A DNA stretch of 64,000 nt from positions 1-64,000 of the forward strand of contig NZ_MUHE01000030.1 in the NCBI RefSeq assembly GCF_002217405.1. Reading direction: 5' to 3'. Every line of letters starts with the position of its first letter. Within the stretch, counting starts at the first letter, position 1. Below are positions 52,316-61,827 of this stretch, piece by piece. A model generated the notes under the pieces. That model had not been told where the DNA came from. It saw only the letters and a list, made by a program, of their open reading frames with translations, and ran no database searches. Source of the DNA: Flavobacterium psychrophilum DSM 3660 = ATCC 49418 (GTDB lineage Bacteria; Bacteroidota; Bacteroidia; Flavobacteriales; Flavobacteriaceae). Made by a program: the position numbers and the translations under genes.

Positions 52316-53110
52316 ATGAAAGAAACCGATTTTAAATTTTCCTTGTCAGTCCTAGCATGGCCTTTGTATTTGGTTTTGTTGTTGTGGTTGGTTTATACTG
52401 TTGAAATTGTTTTTCCGGGTAATTTTTCTCATTTCGGGATCTGGCCAAGGACAGTTTGGGGGCTTAGGGGGATTGTGCTGAGTCCGTTTTTGCATGGCGA
52501 TATAGGGCATTTGTTTAATAATTCGATTCCGTTATTTGTTTTAGTGGCTGCTTTGCGGTTTTTTTATCGGAGGGAATCGCTAAAGGTTTTAATTTTGGGT
52601 GTTTTGTTTTCTGGATTTGGCACTTGGCTTATAGGGAGAGAAAGTTATCATATTGGTGCTAGTGGATTAATTTATGTTTTGGTTAGTTTTATTTTCTTTA
52701 AAGGGATACAGTCTGGGTATTTTAGGTTGGTGGCTTTGTCATTGGCAATTGTTGTTGTTTATGGCGGAATGATTTGGTTTGTGTTTCCTTCTGCGGAGGA
52801 AAATATTTCTTGGGAAGGTCATTTGTCTGGGTTTATTGCGGGTTATTTGTTGGCTTTTTATACTAAAAGGACTAAGTATGAGAAGCCAATAAGGTATGAT
52901 TGGGAGCGGCCAGATTTTGATCCTAGTCAGGATGAGTTTATGAAACATTTTGATGATAATGGTAATTTTGTGTCTATTTCTAGGGTTGTGGTAGAGCAGG
53001 AATTGTCTTCTTATTTTGTTTTTAATCCTATTGTTAATTATGAGTTTGTAAAATCCAAAGAGGCGAATAATTTTATGAATAGCCCTGATAGAGGCGATAG
53101 CTCTCGTTGA
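52316..53110 (+). CDS. Rhomboid family intramembrane serine protease
   Basis: Integral membrane protease. Six or so hydrophobic segments; catalytic Ser in IGASGLIYVLV, His in EGHLSGFIAGYLLAF, and HLFNNSIPLFVL as oxyanion region. The start at 52316 (MKETDFKFSLSVLAWP) is preferred over the TTG-initiated frame beginning 57 nt upstream, which consists of TCTATTATCT-like repeats. The cytoplasmic C-terminus ends SPDRGDSSR, encoded by a dispersed repeat that overlaps the stop codon. Confidence 0.87.
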   Translation: MKETDFKFSLSVLAWPLYLVLLLWLVYTVEIVFPGNFSHFGIWPRTVWGLRGIVLSPFLHGDIGHLFNNSIPLFVLVAALRFFYRRESLKVLILGVLFSGFGTWLIGRESYHIGASGLIYVLVSFIFFKGIQSGYFRLVALSLAIVVVYGGMIWFVFPSAEENISWEGHLSGFIAGYLLAFYTKRTKYEKPIRYDWERPDFDPSQDEFMKHFDDNGNFVSISRVVVEQELSSYFVFNPIVNYEFVKSKEANNFMNSPDRGDSSR

Positions 53111-53152
53111 GTTTTTCTCGAAACGAGACTAAAGCCGATAGCAGGAATTGCG
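53081..53152 (+). repeat. Copy 3 of the dispersed intergenic repeat, overlapping the rhomboid 3' end
   Basis: AGCCCTGATAGAGGCGATAG with TCTCG/CGAGA stem and AAAGCCGATAGCAGGAATTG. Shares AGCCCTGATAG and GATAGCAGGAAT with copy 1. It lies between convergent genes and includes the rhomboid stop codon. Confidence 0.7.
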
Positions 53153-53213
53153 ATTACAAAAAAAGCCTGAAACTTTCGCTTCAGACTATTTTTATTTAAC
53201 TTTTTTTGGGGTC

Positions 53214-53948
53214 TTATCCTCTTTGTCTTACGGTTTCATATAAAAATGCGCCGCAAGCTACGGAAACATTTAGGGATCCAATGGTTCCAAACATTGGTAA
53301 TTTGGCTTTTTCATCTACGATTTTTAAAACAGAAGGATTTACTCCTCGGTCTTCGCTTCCCATGATGATGGCAACGCCTTCGTTTAGTGAAATGTCATAA
53401 ATATTGCTTTCGGTTTTTTCGGTAGCAGCTACCGTTTTTATGCCAGAAGCTTGTAGTAAGAATATAGCGTCTTTGATGTGATCTACTTTGCAGATGGGTA
53501 CATTAAAAACAGCACCGGCGGAGGTTTTTACGGTGTCTCCGTTTACGGGGGCAGAGCCTTGTTTTTGTACAATTATTCCATCGACTCCTGTGCATTCTGC
53601 GGTACGAATAATTGCGCCAAAATTTCTTGCGTCAGACAATTGGTCTAATATAAGAAATAGTGGTTTTTTGCCACTTTCTATAACGGTGTCTATTAGTTTT
53701 TCTAGATCCTGAAAGGCAATAGGGGCAATGGTTGCTACTGCTCCTTGGTGGTTATTTGGTGTTAGTCTGTTTAGTTTCTCGACAGGGACATACGAAAAGT
53801 TGATGCTGTTTTTTTTCATCAATTTTTGTAATTCTTGCATTAATTCGCTTTGAGCGTCGCTTTGTATAAATACTTTGTCGATTTCTTTTTTGGCATTTAT
53901 AGCTTCTATGATCGCACGTATTCCGAATATTTGGTTTTCTTTTTCCAT
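53214..53948 (-). CDS. rlmB: 23S rRNA (guanosine-2'-O-)-methyltransferase RlmB
   Basis: SPOUT methyltransferase modifying 23S rRNA G2251. The start at 53948 (MEKENQIFGIRAIIEAI) matches the family; eight upstream codons are dropped. N-terminal substrate-binding domain, then LILDQLSDARNFGAIIRTAEC, IIMGSEDRGVNPSVL and the knot ending LNVSVACGAFLYETVRQR. 244 residues. Confidence 0.94.
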   Translation of the reverse strand: MEKENQIFGIRAIIEAINAKKEIDKVFIQSDAQSELMQELQKLMKKNSINFSYVPVEKLNRLTPNNHQGAVATIAPIAFQDLEKLIDTVIESGKKPLFLILDQLSDARNFGAIIRTAECTGVDGIIVQKQGSAPVNGDTVKTSAGAVFNVPICKVDHIKDAIFLLQASGIKTVAATEKTESNIYDISLNEGVAIIMGSEDRGVNPSVLKIVDEKAKLPMFGTIGSLNVSVACGAFLYETVRQRG

Positions 53949-53965
53949 GTGGCAAAGATATAAAA

Positions 53966-53992
53966 AAACCACCAGTTTTTGGCTGGTGGTTT
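53966..53992 (-). terminator. Rho-independent terminator after susD
   Basis: AAACCACCAG (53966-53975) and CTGGTGGTTT (53983-53992) form a 10-bp stem; on the minus strand a T-run follows (complement of 53962-53968). It ends the SusC-SusD unit. Confidence 0.88.
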
Positions 53993-54014
53993 GAGGAAAA
54001 TACTAACTCAAATT

Positions 54015-55493
54015 TTAGAATTTATCCCAGAATATTTTGGTAGTAAGTTTGTCTCCACCAATTTTGTTAGCGGCAGCTTGATAGTTAGCATTATTAGTGC
54101 TAATGTCGGATCTTGAATAGAATAAGCGTACGGGTACTTTGTTGCCTGCTTCCTGTTCTGCATTTGCGGGTGCTTGTAGTTTTGGATAGTCTAAGCGACG
54201 ATATTCTGTCCAAGCCTCAAAGCCTCTATTACCGTAAGATAACCATAATTGGTATGCGATTTTTTGAGTAGCGTTTACTGCTTCTCCGTTTATACCTATT
54301 GCACTAGTAAATGCTACGCTTGGTTTAGCTAGGTAAGTGGTGATGTCTGCTGTTGCTACACCCCAAGACTCCATACTTGCTGTTATGCCTTTGTTGTACC
54401 AATCTTGGGTAGTTCCTGTTATTGCATATCCTTTGTCTTTAGCGTCTGCTAGTAAAAAGCAAGTTTCGGCATAATCAAATATAACGGCTGCGTAGGTAGG
54501 ATTGTTAAATGTAGTTGTAAAGTGTGAATAATCTGTATAATCACCATCGGCAGCATATACAGCTCCTGCATAATTAGCTCCAATTTTTGAAGTTGGGTCT
54601 AAATATTTGTCTGCTCTAGGGTCTGTCTTAGCGTTTAACTCATCTACAAATAATTTTGTAGGTACAAATTCTTGACTACCTGAATTTAATAAGTAATTTG
54701 GGTTTTTACTTTTTTCGCCATTGTCAAAATATTTTAATTCTGCATTATTAGCATTGCTAGCAATAGCACCTGAGGCAGAAGCTTCTATTAATGCTTTTGC
54801 TTCCATTGGTGCTACATCATGTAGATGAAGTCCAGCTTTTAATCGGATAGAGTTGGCAAATTGTTTCCATTTTGCTACATTACCGTTGTATATTAAATCT
54901 TCTTTTGCAAAACTGTTGTTTGTAACATCTAATTTATTAATGGCATTGGTTAATTTAGCTCCCATTGCAAGATAAATACTTTTTGCATCATCATATTTAG
55001 GATTGTAGTTGTTTTCTTGTAATGCCTCAGTATAAGGTACATCTCCAAAACAATCAACCAAAAATAAATAAGTATTGGCTATTTGTATATCTATGATAGC
55101 AATTTTGTTTTGTTTTTCAGCAATTTCTGTTGTGGTTAATGCTGTGCTAGCTTCGATTAGCTTTCTTGAATTGTTTAAGTCTTGTAAAACAGTAACGTAG
55201 GTGTTTCCGAATAGGGATCCTCCAATATCACGAGAGAAATTGTATTTTGTTTCTCTGTTTCCTATCGCATATATATTTGTCCAATGTTGTGATAAGTAAC
55301 GAAATATGTTACTATTTACATCCATTATAGTTAATTGATCAGCATAGGATTTTTGTGCCGAACTCATTAGCGCTTCTGCTATAGGCTTTTCGAAAGCTTT
55401 TTCGTTTTGGTTTAAACTATCTATGTCTGAACAAGAAGTTACTACCAACAATCCTAGTGTAAGCCCAAGAAGTGTTTTGTTTATTTTTTTCAT
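54015..55493 (-). CDS. SusD/RagB-family nutrient-binding lipoprotein
   Basis: Surface lipoprotein lid of a TonB-dependent uptake pair. Lipoprotein signal MKKINKTLLGLTLGLLVVTSC (Cys21). SusD-type helical core: LQDLNNSRKLIEA, IANTYLFLVDCFGDVPYTEAL, WKQFANSIRLKAGLHL, and the C-terminal YQLWLSYGNRGFEAWTEYRRLDYP, typical of the SusD_2-like subgroup. It begins 14 nt after the SusC stop. No glycan-degrading enzyme is nearby, so the substrate cannot be inferred. Confidence 0.92.
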   Translation of the reverse strand: MKKINKTLLGLTLGLLVVTSCSDIDSLNQNEKAFEKPIAEALMSSAQKSYADQLTIMDVNSNIFRYLSQHWTNIYAIGNRETKYNFSRDIGGSLFGNTYVTVLQDLNNSRKLIEASTALTTTEIAEKQNKIAIIDIQIANTYLFLVDCFGDVPYTEALQENNYNPKYDDAKSIYLAMGAKLTNAINKLDVTNNSFAKEDLIYNGNVAKWKQFANSIRLKAGLHLHDVAPMEAKALIEASASGAIASNANNAELKYFDNGEKSKNPNYLLNSGSQEFVPTKLFVDELNAKTDPRADKYLDPTSKIGANYAGAVYAADGDYTDYSHFTTTFNNPTYAAVIFDYAETCFLLADAKDKGYAITGTTQDWYNKGITASMESWGVATADITTYLAKPSVAFTSAIGINGEAVNATQKIAYQLWLSYGNRGFEAWTEYRRLDYPKLQAPANAEQEAGNKVPVRLFYSRSDISTNNANYQAAANKIGGDKLTTKIFWDKF

Positions 55494-55507
55494 CGGTATA
55501 ATTTTTA

Positions 55508-58500
55508 TTACAATTGTATTTTTACATTAAAGCTAATATCTCTAGTGGTAGGCATTACCGCTCCTTGAACACCTTGTGTGTTTCCTGTTCCTCCAGATTC
55601 AGGATCTGCGTATGGTAATTTTTTATATATTATCCAGAGATTACTTGCGTTTAATGAGAACATTACATTAGTTATCGAGGTGTTTTTTAGAAGTTTAGAA
55701 GGCAATTTATAACCTAATGTTACTTCTCTTAATTTGATAAATGAGGCGTCATATACAAAAGATTCATGAGGGAATGAATTGTACCCCTGTGTATCGCTGC
55801 TATATTCTTGTCTTACTGTGTTTGTACTACCGTTTGCTTGTACTCCTTCTAGTATTTGGCCACCACCATTTGCTACGCTATTTCTGATTGGATTTCCTAG
55901 ATCGTTAGTACCAACAGTATTTGCGTATAAACCAGATCCTTGACCGTAATATTGATCTAAAGAGAATATGTTACCACCTTTACGTCCATCTATTAAAACT
56001 CCTAATGATACGTTTTTGTAAGTAAATGTATTGTTAATACCTGCTGTCCATTCTGGATTAATATTTCCTATAACGGCACCTTGTGTTAAAACATAATTAC
56101 CAGCAGAATTTACTAATCTTTGTCCATTTTGGTATGTATATCCAGATCCTCTTAAGACACCTAGTGGTTGTCCAACTTCTGCTTTTATTGATATACCTTG
56201 GTAGAATCCGTATTCAAAATTTGGTGTGTTATCTGGTAAGCTTAATACTTTACTGATGTTTCTTGCCCAGTTGATTCTAGTATTCCAAGAAAAATTATTG
56301 GTTTTTATTGCAGTAACATTTAAACTAGCTTCAAGACCTCTATTTTGTACAGTACCACCATTTACATATGCCTTGTAATAGCCAGAAGCGTTAGATACAC
56401 TTACTGGTATAATTTGGTCTTTTGTATCACTAGTATAAGCAGAAGCATCTAGGTTTATGCGTTTTTTAAATAAGGCAAGTTCAAGACCTATTTCTTTTGC
56501 GGTAGTAAGTTCAGATTTTAGTAAGCTATTTTTCTTCCAATCTTCGGTACTAAATAAATAGGCAGAACCAAAATTAGTATCAGTTTTAGCGTAAGTTGAT
56601 TTAACTACTGCAAAATCGGCATCGCTACCTGTTTGTGCATAGTTTACACGTAATTTACCAAAAGATACCCAAGGAGCAACTTGTTTTAAGTTGTTGCTAA
56701 ATATCCAACTACCTGAAATAGAAGGGTAATTGTATATTGCATTTTCTACTGGTAATGTCGAGGATTGGTCTATACGGTATGATCCTTCTACAAAATAAGT
56801 GTCTTTGTAACCAAATGTTGCATTTGCATATACGCTATTTATTCCTTTTCTTAACAATGTTTCTGTAGGAGTTGGCACTTGGCCTATAGAGTTACCTAAG
56901 TTATACACACCAGGTACAATTAATCCGCCAGAAGTAGTGGCGTATATAGCATCTACAAAATTTCTTCTAGCAGTACCACCTAACATCGCTTTTAATGTTA
57001 AATCGCTTACGATTTTAGTGTCGAAATTTAAAAATGCGTCTAGGTTTATTTCTTTTGAGTTTCTGTTGTATCTGCTATACGCACCTAAGCGGTTTGTAGT
57101 TCTACTAGATGTTGGAGCTATGCGTTCCTCGTCTAGTTCTAGGTAAGTATCTGCAGATCCACGACCAGTAAAACTTAACCATTTGGCTAATTGTGTGGTA
57201 AAGGTAAGGTTACCAAAAAAACGATCTCTGTTTACAGTATTGTAGTTGTTGTAACGTACAAAATAAGGGTTGTCATGAAATTCAGGTGATGTGTCAAACC
57301 TTGATTTTGCATTCCAAGAAAGGTTACGGCCTGTTAGGTTGTAAGCATCTTCAAGATCTTTCATGTCGGCATTTGTTTGCCACCACTGGCGGAAACTAGC
57401 AAATATGTTGTTACCACCGTCTCCGTATCCAACTTCATTTTGACCTAAGATGTCGGTTTTTATGTAGTTTGCATTAGCCGATATGCTAGTTTTAGGGCTT
57501 AAATTGTAAGATCCACTAATGTTGATGTTGTCTTTTTTCATTTGACTATTTGGTATAAAACCATTTTGGTCAAATTTGGTGTATGAAATACGGAAAGTAC
57601 CATTTTCATTACCGCCAGCTAAAGACACACTATTGTTGTAGGTTGTACTTGGTTTGTAAAAGCTGTTTGGGTTATTTTTTCCAGCTACCCACGGAGTAGC
57701 TTTACCATAAGTTGGTAATTCTGGAGAGAATGAATTCCATTGGAAAACATTTAAGTTTGGGTCAAAAGGTGCTCCAAATGAGGCATCCCATTTTGTGATA
57801 ACTCTTTTGTTGAAACCGCCACTACCTGCTGGTATTTGAACTGAGGCCCCTCCAAATGAAGTACCACCGTAACCACCACCATATTCTGTTTGGTATTCTG
57901 GAAGGGTTTGGTTATTTACATATCCTGTAGTAATTCCAGAGCTTATGGTAATTCCTAGTCCTTTGTTATTTTTAGACCCTTTTTTTGTGGTTACGATTAT
58001 AACACCCGCAGATGCTCTAGAACCATATAATGCAGATGCTGCAGCTCCTTTAAGAACGTTAATGCTCTCAATGTCATCTGGACTAATGTCGGCAGCAGGG
58101 TTACCTGTGTCGTATCCGCTATTTCCTTTCGCAACTTCTCTACTGTTTGTGTTGTCATTACTTACTGGAACTCCATCTACTACCCATAACGCTTGGTTAT
58201 TTCCTGTAATAGATTTTGACCCGCGAATAATTACACTTGTAGATCCGCCAATGTTTCCAGAACGTCTAATTTCTATACCGGCTACTTTACCAGAAATAGA
58301 GTTTGCTACGTTACCAGAGTTTACCTTGTTAAGGTCATCTCCTTTTACTTCTTGCGTAGCATAGCCAAGAGATTTTTTTTCTCTTTTTATACCTAATGCT
58401 GTTACAACTACATCAGCTAATTTTGTAGACTCATCATTTAGTTTTACTGCCATACCTTTAGTTGCTGGTCTTTCTACGGTATTCATACCCATAAATGAAA

Positions 58501-58717
58501 AGACAAGTATTTCGCCTTGTTGGGCCTGGATTTTGAAAGTACCATCAAAACTTGTTGATGCTCCTCTGGTAGTTCCTTTTACTACCACATTAACCCCTGG
58601 TAGTGGGAGTCCGCTTGCGTCAGTAACTACACCAGTCGCATTCTTTTCTTGCGCTAATGCTAATTGAGATATTAATGCAAATAGCAGCACTAAAAATCGG
58701 TTTAACTTTAATTTCAT
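55508..58717 (-). CDS. SusC/RagA-family TonB-linked outer membrane protein
   Basis: TonB-dependent transporter barrel of the pair. Start at 58717 gives a signal peptide (MKLKLNRFLVLLFALISQLALAQ) and 1069 residues. After it come a carboxypeptidase-regulatory-like domain (GVVTDASGLPLPGVNVVVKGTTRGAS in part), a TonB box region, the plug with NSISGKVAGIEIRRSG and DDIESINVLKGAAASALYGSRASAGVI, and the barrel ending in SFNVKIQL. First gene of the operon with susD. Confidence 0.94.
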   Translation of the reverse strand: MKLKLNRFLVLLFALISQLALAQEKNATGVVTDASGLPLPGVNVVVKGTTRGASTSFDGTFKIQAQQGEILVFSFMGMNTVERPATKGMAVKLNDESTKLADVVVTALGIKREKKSLGYATQEVKGDDLNKVNSGNVANSISGKVAGIEIRRSGNIGGSTSVIIRGSKSITGNNQALWVVDGVPVSNDNTNSREVAKGNSGYDTGNPAADISPDDIESINVLKGAAASALYGSRASAGVIIVTTKKGSKNNKGLGITISSGITTGYVNNQTLPEYQTEYGGGYGGTSFGGASVQIPAGSGGFNKRVITKWDASFGAPFDPNLNVFQWNSFSPELPTYGKATPWVAGKNNPNSFYKPSTTYNNSVSLAGGNENGTFRISYTKFDQNGFIPNSQMKKDNINISGSYNLSPKTSISANANYIKTDILGQNEVGYGDGGNNIFASFRQWWQTNADMKDLEDAYNLTGRNLSWNAKSRFDTSPEFHDNPYFVRYNNYNTVNRDRFFGNLTFTTQLAKWLSFTGRGSADTYLELDEERIAPTSSRTTNRLGAYSRYNRNSKEINLDAFLNFDTKIVSDLTLKAMLGGTARRNFVDAIYATTSGGLIVPGVYNLGNSIGQVPTPTETLLRKGINSVYANATFGYKDTYFVEGSYRIDQSSTLPVENAIYNYPSISGSWIFSNNLKQVAPWVSFGKLRVNYAQTGSDADFAVVKSTYAKTDTNFGSAYLFSTEDWKKNSLLKSELTTAKEIGLELALFKKRINLDASAYTSDTKDQIIPVSVSNASGYYKAYVNGGTVQNRGLEASLNVTAIKTNNFSWNTRINWARNISKVLSLPDNTPNFEYGFYQGISIKAEVGQPLGVLRGSGYTYQNGQRLVNSAGNYVLTQGAVIGNINPEWTAGINNTFTYKNVSLGVLIDGRKGGNIFSLDQYYGQGSGLYANTVGTNDLGNPIRNSVANGGGQILEGVQANGSTNTVRQEYSSDTQGYNSFPHESFVYDASFIKLREVTLGYKLPSKLLKNTSITNVMFSLNASNLWIIYKKLPYADPESGGTGNTQGVQGAVMPTTRDISFNVKIQL

Positions 58718-58804
58718 ATTTATGTGTTTTAGTTTATTTTGCGCAAAATTCAGCAAAAAACACAATTAATCCTAATTTTTAGTTAATTATTTTCATTTTA
58801 AATG

Positions 58805-60454
58805 TTAAAATTTAGCCTTAAAACTGACATGAACAATAGAGTTCGGTAATTTGATAGCTTGCTCTTTCGTACTTCCATTTGCATATATTAAATTAAAAAG
58901 ACCGTTTTTTGTAAGCAAACCCAATCCGAAACCCAGTCCTACCAAGGTCTTCGATATGTTTGAAGATTTATCTTGGTAATAGCCGTAATCGATAATCGAA
59001 TGAATATAAATGTTCGAGTTAGCAATATATCGGTATTCTGTCAAAACCAAAGACAGAGCGTTGCCTTGTAAGCTATTTTCGCTAAAACCACGTATCGAAT
59101 TAATACCGCCAAACCGTTGCAGTTCATTAATGACATACGAATCACTGTTTAAATAATAATTCAAACTCCTAATATTAACTATGTTTTTCTTATTCAAATA
59201 AAAATTATGACTCAGATTTAAAGTACTAAAAAACTGACTATTACTCCTAATTTCTAAATCCCTTTTTCCTATCCCTATTTTAAAATAAATTTTCGTTTTA
59301 TCCGGAAACAAATAATCGTCGGGATTATAAACAGAAAAATCTAGATGCGTCGTAATAAAAGCATTTTTAAAATCTCTTAATGTTGCGCTATTAGTGTTTT
59401 GAATGTCGCTAGACTCAGCACTCTGATACCCCAAAAAAGCCTTTGTATTATAATTAAAATAATAACCCAAATCTATAGCTGTTTGTGTATTCTGAAACAA
59501 ACTATCTTGTTTAAAAATATTCAATTGTGCTTTTATGCCCAAAGGACTTTTAAAAACATAAGGAATTTCTATCGCGCCATTAAAGGTTTTCTGATTTCTT
59601 CCATCACTTTTCCAATAAAGCGAAATTTTTTCGCCACCATTCATAATATTTTCTAATTGTAAGTCAAGATAACCATTTACAATTAGTTTTTTCTGTTCGT
59701 TGTTAGTAAAACCAATATACCCATCAAAAGTGTTTGGTTTCGCTTTTTCTAGATACACATACACTTTAGTCGAATCTTTGGTAAACAAAATTTCGGGATA
59801 TTTAGGCTGACTCACAAATCTAAATTTACCAAAATCATTATACACTTTCTTTAAATTCTCCTGATTAAAAACCTTATTTCGGTACAGCCTTTTTATTTGT
59901 TTTTTATGTCCCGCAGGAAATTTATCATACCCATTAATTACAATATCATCAAGCGTTCTAATTTTTTCAGCACCCAAACTCAAATTTGCAAAAAGTTCAT
60001 TGCTATCCGTTTTAAAGTCGGTAAGCTGCAATCTTGCCAGCGAATACCCTTTTTTTTCCAAGAAGCGCAAAGCAGTATTCATAAAACTTTCCGTTTCCGC
60101 AATCGGTATTTTCAGCAGGTCACTTTTTAAATTCAGCAACTCAAAATCTTTACCTATATATATATGTATAAATTTATTTCTCACGCCAAGGGTATAATTA
60201 AACAAAAAAGTAGAATCATTTACTGTAATCACTCCCTCATGTTTGGCCGTCAAATAGCCATTTTTCAATAATTTATCGGCAAATAAATTCGCTTGTTCAA
60301 CAACAGATTTTGTATTGGCATGTTTCTTACTATAACCTATCGAATCGATTATGCTACACTCACTATCACCAGCCCCCTTAATTTGCAAATAAGAAAACTG
60401 TGCCAACGCATTCTGACAAATAAATACAACAAGAAAAGAAAAAATAAATTTCAA
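58805..60454 (-). CDS. Omp85-superfamily outer membrane protein (POTRA-barrel)
   Basis: 549 residues with signal peptide MKFIFSFLVVFICQNALAQ, a POTRA-like N-terminal half (LDDIVINGYDKFPAGHKKQIKRLYRNKVFN in part) and a 16-strand-like barrel. The L6 motif appears as FGGINSIRGFSENSLQGN with TEYRYI after it. Shorter than BamA (about 850), so closer to a single-function TamA/patatin-associated variant. It sits downstream of no obvious partner; function unknown. Confidence 0.78.
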   Translation of the reverse strand: MKFIFSFLVVFICQNALAQFSYLQIKGAGDSECSIIDSIGYSKKHANTKSVVEQANLFADKLLKNGYLTAKHEGVITVNDSTFLFNYTLGVRNKFIHIYIGKDFELLNLKSDLLKIPIAETESFMNTALRFLEKKGYSLARLQLTDFKTDSNELFANLSLGAEKIRTLDDIVINGYDKFPAGHKKQIKRLYRNKVFNQENLKKVYNDFGKFRFVSQPKYPEILFTKDSTKVYVYLEKAKPNTFDGYIGFTNNEQKKLIVNGYLDLQLENIMNGGEKISLYWKSDGRNQKTFNGAIEIPYVFKSPLGIKAQLNIFKQDSLFQNTQTAIDLGYYFNYNTKAFLGYQSAESSDIQNTNSATLRDFKNAFITTHLDFSVYNPDDYLFPDKTKIYFKIGIGKRDLEIRSNSQFFSTLNLSHNFYLNKKNIVNIRSLNYYLNSDSYVINELQRFGGINSIRGFSENSLQGNALSLVLTEYRYIANSNIYIHSIIDYGYYQDKSSNISKTLVGLGFGLGLLTKNGLFNLIYANGSTKEQAIKLPNSIVHVSFKAKF

Positions 60455-60479
60455 AATTATAATAGTTTAGTTTTTTTAG

Positions 60480-60596
60480 GGCGTGCCCCTTCGTCGTTCC
60501 TCCTCGGGTCGGGCTTTCCGTTACAATCTTTTTCATCGGCGAAAAGCCTCAAAAAAGGATTTTCACTTCAATCCCTCACGCAGGGGCATGTGCCAG
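60480..60596 (-). repeat. Copy 4 of the dispersed intergenic repeat
   Basis: On the minus strand: GGGATTGAAGTGAAAATCC, a GAGGCTTTTCGCC stem-loop, AAAAGATTGTAACGGAAAGC and CCGACCCGAGG, bounded by GGGGCACGCCC. This is the longest copy and the closest to the flavobacterial repeat as I know it. Confidence 0.75.
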
Positions 60597-60846
60597 CAAT
60601 CAAAAATAGTTATTCAAAGTTCAATAGTAACTTAAAATAAAAAATCCTTCACACTTTAGCCTTCAAAATTAAATTATTTAAATCACGAAATACATAAATC
60701 AACACGAAATTTTTATCGCCAATAAACTCAAATCCGTCTTAATTTGTATAATTCGCACCACACTTTTTCAAACCACCACTATTTTTCAAACTTAGCCTAC
60801 TAATCATCGATAGCATAAAATAACATTGAAAATTAATGAATTATGA

Positions 60847-60877
60847 TTTGTTTCCTCAAAAAAAAGTCATACATTTG
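60847..60877 (+). promoter_or_regulatory. Promoter of the rpsL-rpsG-fusA operon
   Basis: TTTG (60847-60850), exactly 19 nt, then TACATTTG (60870-60877): a textbook Bacteroidota -33/-7 pair. The leader includes a short hairpin CCCG-TAAAAAG-CGGG (about 60882-60896). Confidence 0.85.
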
Positions 60878-60930
60878 CAACCCCGTAAAAAGCGGGAATT
60901 TTATAAACAAGTAATTTTTAGTATTTAATT

Positions 60931-61314
60931 ATGCCAACAATTCAACAATTAGTAAGAATAGGAAGAACCAAGATGACTAAGAAGTCTAAATCGGTTGCCC
61001 TAGATTCTTGTCCTCAAAGAAGAGGTGTTTGTACGCGTGTTTACACTACGACTCCAAAAAAACCAAACTCTGCAATGCGTAAAGTAGCGCGTGTACGTTT
61101 AACAAATGGAAACGAAGTAAATGCTTACATCCCAGGAGAAGGACACAATCTTCAAGAGCACTCGATAGTATTAGTCAGAGGTGGAAGGGTAAAAGATTTG
61201 CCAGGAGTTAGGTATCACATTGTTCGTGGTGCGCTTGATACATCAGGTGTAGCAGGAAGAACACAAAGAAGATCTAAGTACGGAGCAAAACGCCCAAAAG
61301 AGGCTAAAAAGTAA
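60931..61314 (+). CDS. rpsL: 30S ribosomal protein S12
   Basis: Decoding-centre protein of 127 residues. The [12 protein letters not shown] and [14 protein letters not shown] loops carry the wild-type lysines whose replacement gives streptomycin resistance elsewhere, so no such mutation is present. First gene of the str operon, with a clear promoter upstream. Confidence 0.98.
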   Translation: MPTIQQLVRIGRTKMTKKSKSVALDSCPQRRGVCTRVYTTTPKKPNSAMRKVARVRLTNGNEVNAYIPGEGHNLQEHSIVLVRGGRVKDLPGVRYHIVRGALDTSGVAGRTQRRSKYGAKRPKEAKK

Positions 61315-61340
61315 TTTTTAAAAACTTTTAAGAAAAAGAA

Positions 61341-61817
61341 ATGAGAAAAAGAGCGGCAAAGAAAAGACCACTTTTACCAGATCCAAGGTTCAATGACCAA
61401 CTGGTAACGCGTTTTGTGAACAACTTAATGTGGGATGGTAAGAAATCAACAGCTTTCAAAGTGTTTTATGATGCAATGGATATCGTAGAAGCTAAGAAAC
61501 AAGACCAAGAAAAATCGTCAGTAGATATCTGGAAAGATGCACTAACAAACGTTATGCCTCACGTAGAAGTACGTAGTCGTAGAGTAGGTGGAGCAACCTT
61601 CCAAATTCCTATGCAAATTCGTCCAGATAGAAAAATTTCTATGGCGATGAAATGGATGATTCTTTATTCAAGAAGAAGAAATGAAAAATCTATGGCTCAA
61701 AAGTTAGCTTCAGAAGTTTTAGCTGCGGCTAAAGAAGAAGGTGCTGCGGTAAAAAAGAGAATGGATACACATAAAATGGCAGAAGCTAACAAAGCTTTCT
61801 CTCACTTTAGATTTTAA
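61341..61817 (+). CDS. rpsG: 30S ribosomal protein S7
   Basis: Primary 16S rRNA-binding protein of the small-subunit head. MRKRAAKKRPLLPDPRFNDQLVTRFVN, VRSRRVGGATFQIPMQIRPDRK in part, and HKMAEANKAFSHFRF are canonical. 158 residues. 26 nt after rpsL and 10 nt before fusA. Confidence 0.98.
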   Translation: MRKRAAKKRPLLPDPRFNDQLVTRFVNNLMWDGKKSTAFKVFYDAMDIVEAKKQDQEKSSVDIWKDALTNVMPHVEVRSRRVGGATFQIPMQIRPDRKISMAMKWMILYSRRRNEKSMAQKLASEVLAAAKEEGAAVKKRMDTHKMAEANKAFSHFRF

Positions 61818-61827
61818 TTCTTAAGAA

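Larger units (their letters stand above)
60455..60930. other. Intergenic region before the str operon
   Basis: 476 nt. It contains repeat copy 4 (60480-60596) and the rpsL promoter at 60847-60877. Between 60600 and 60840 nothing beyond AT-rich sequence was recognised. Confidence 0.6.

Noticed and set aside
60931..61314. Streptomycin-resistance mutation in rpsL
   Set aside because: Both conserved lysine loops (TTPKKPNSA and VKDLPGVR) are wild type.
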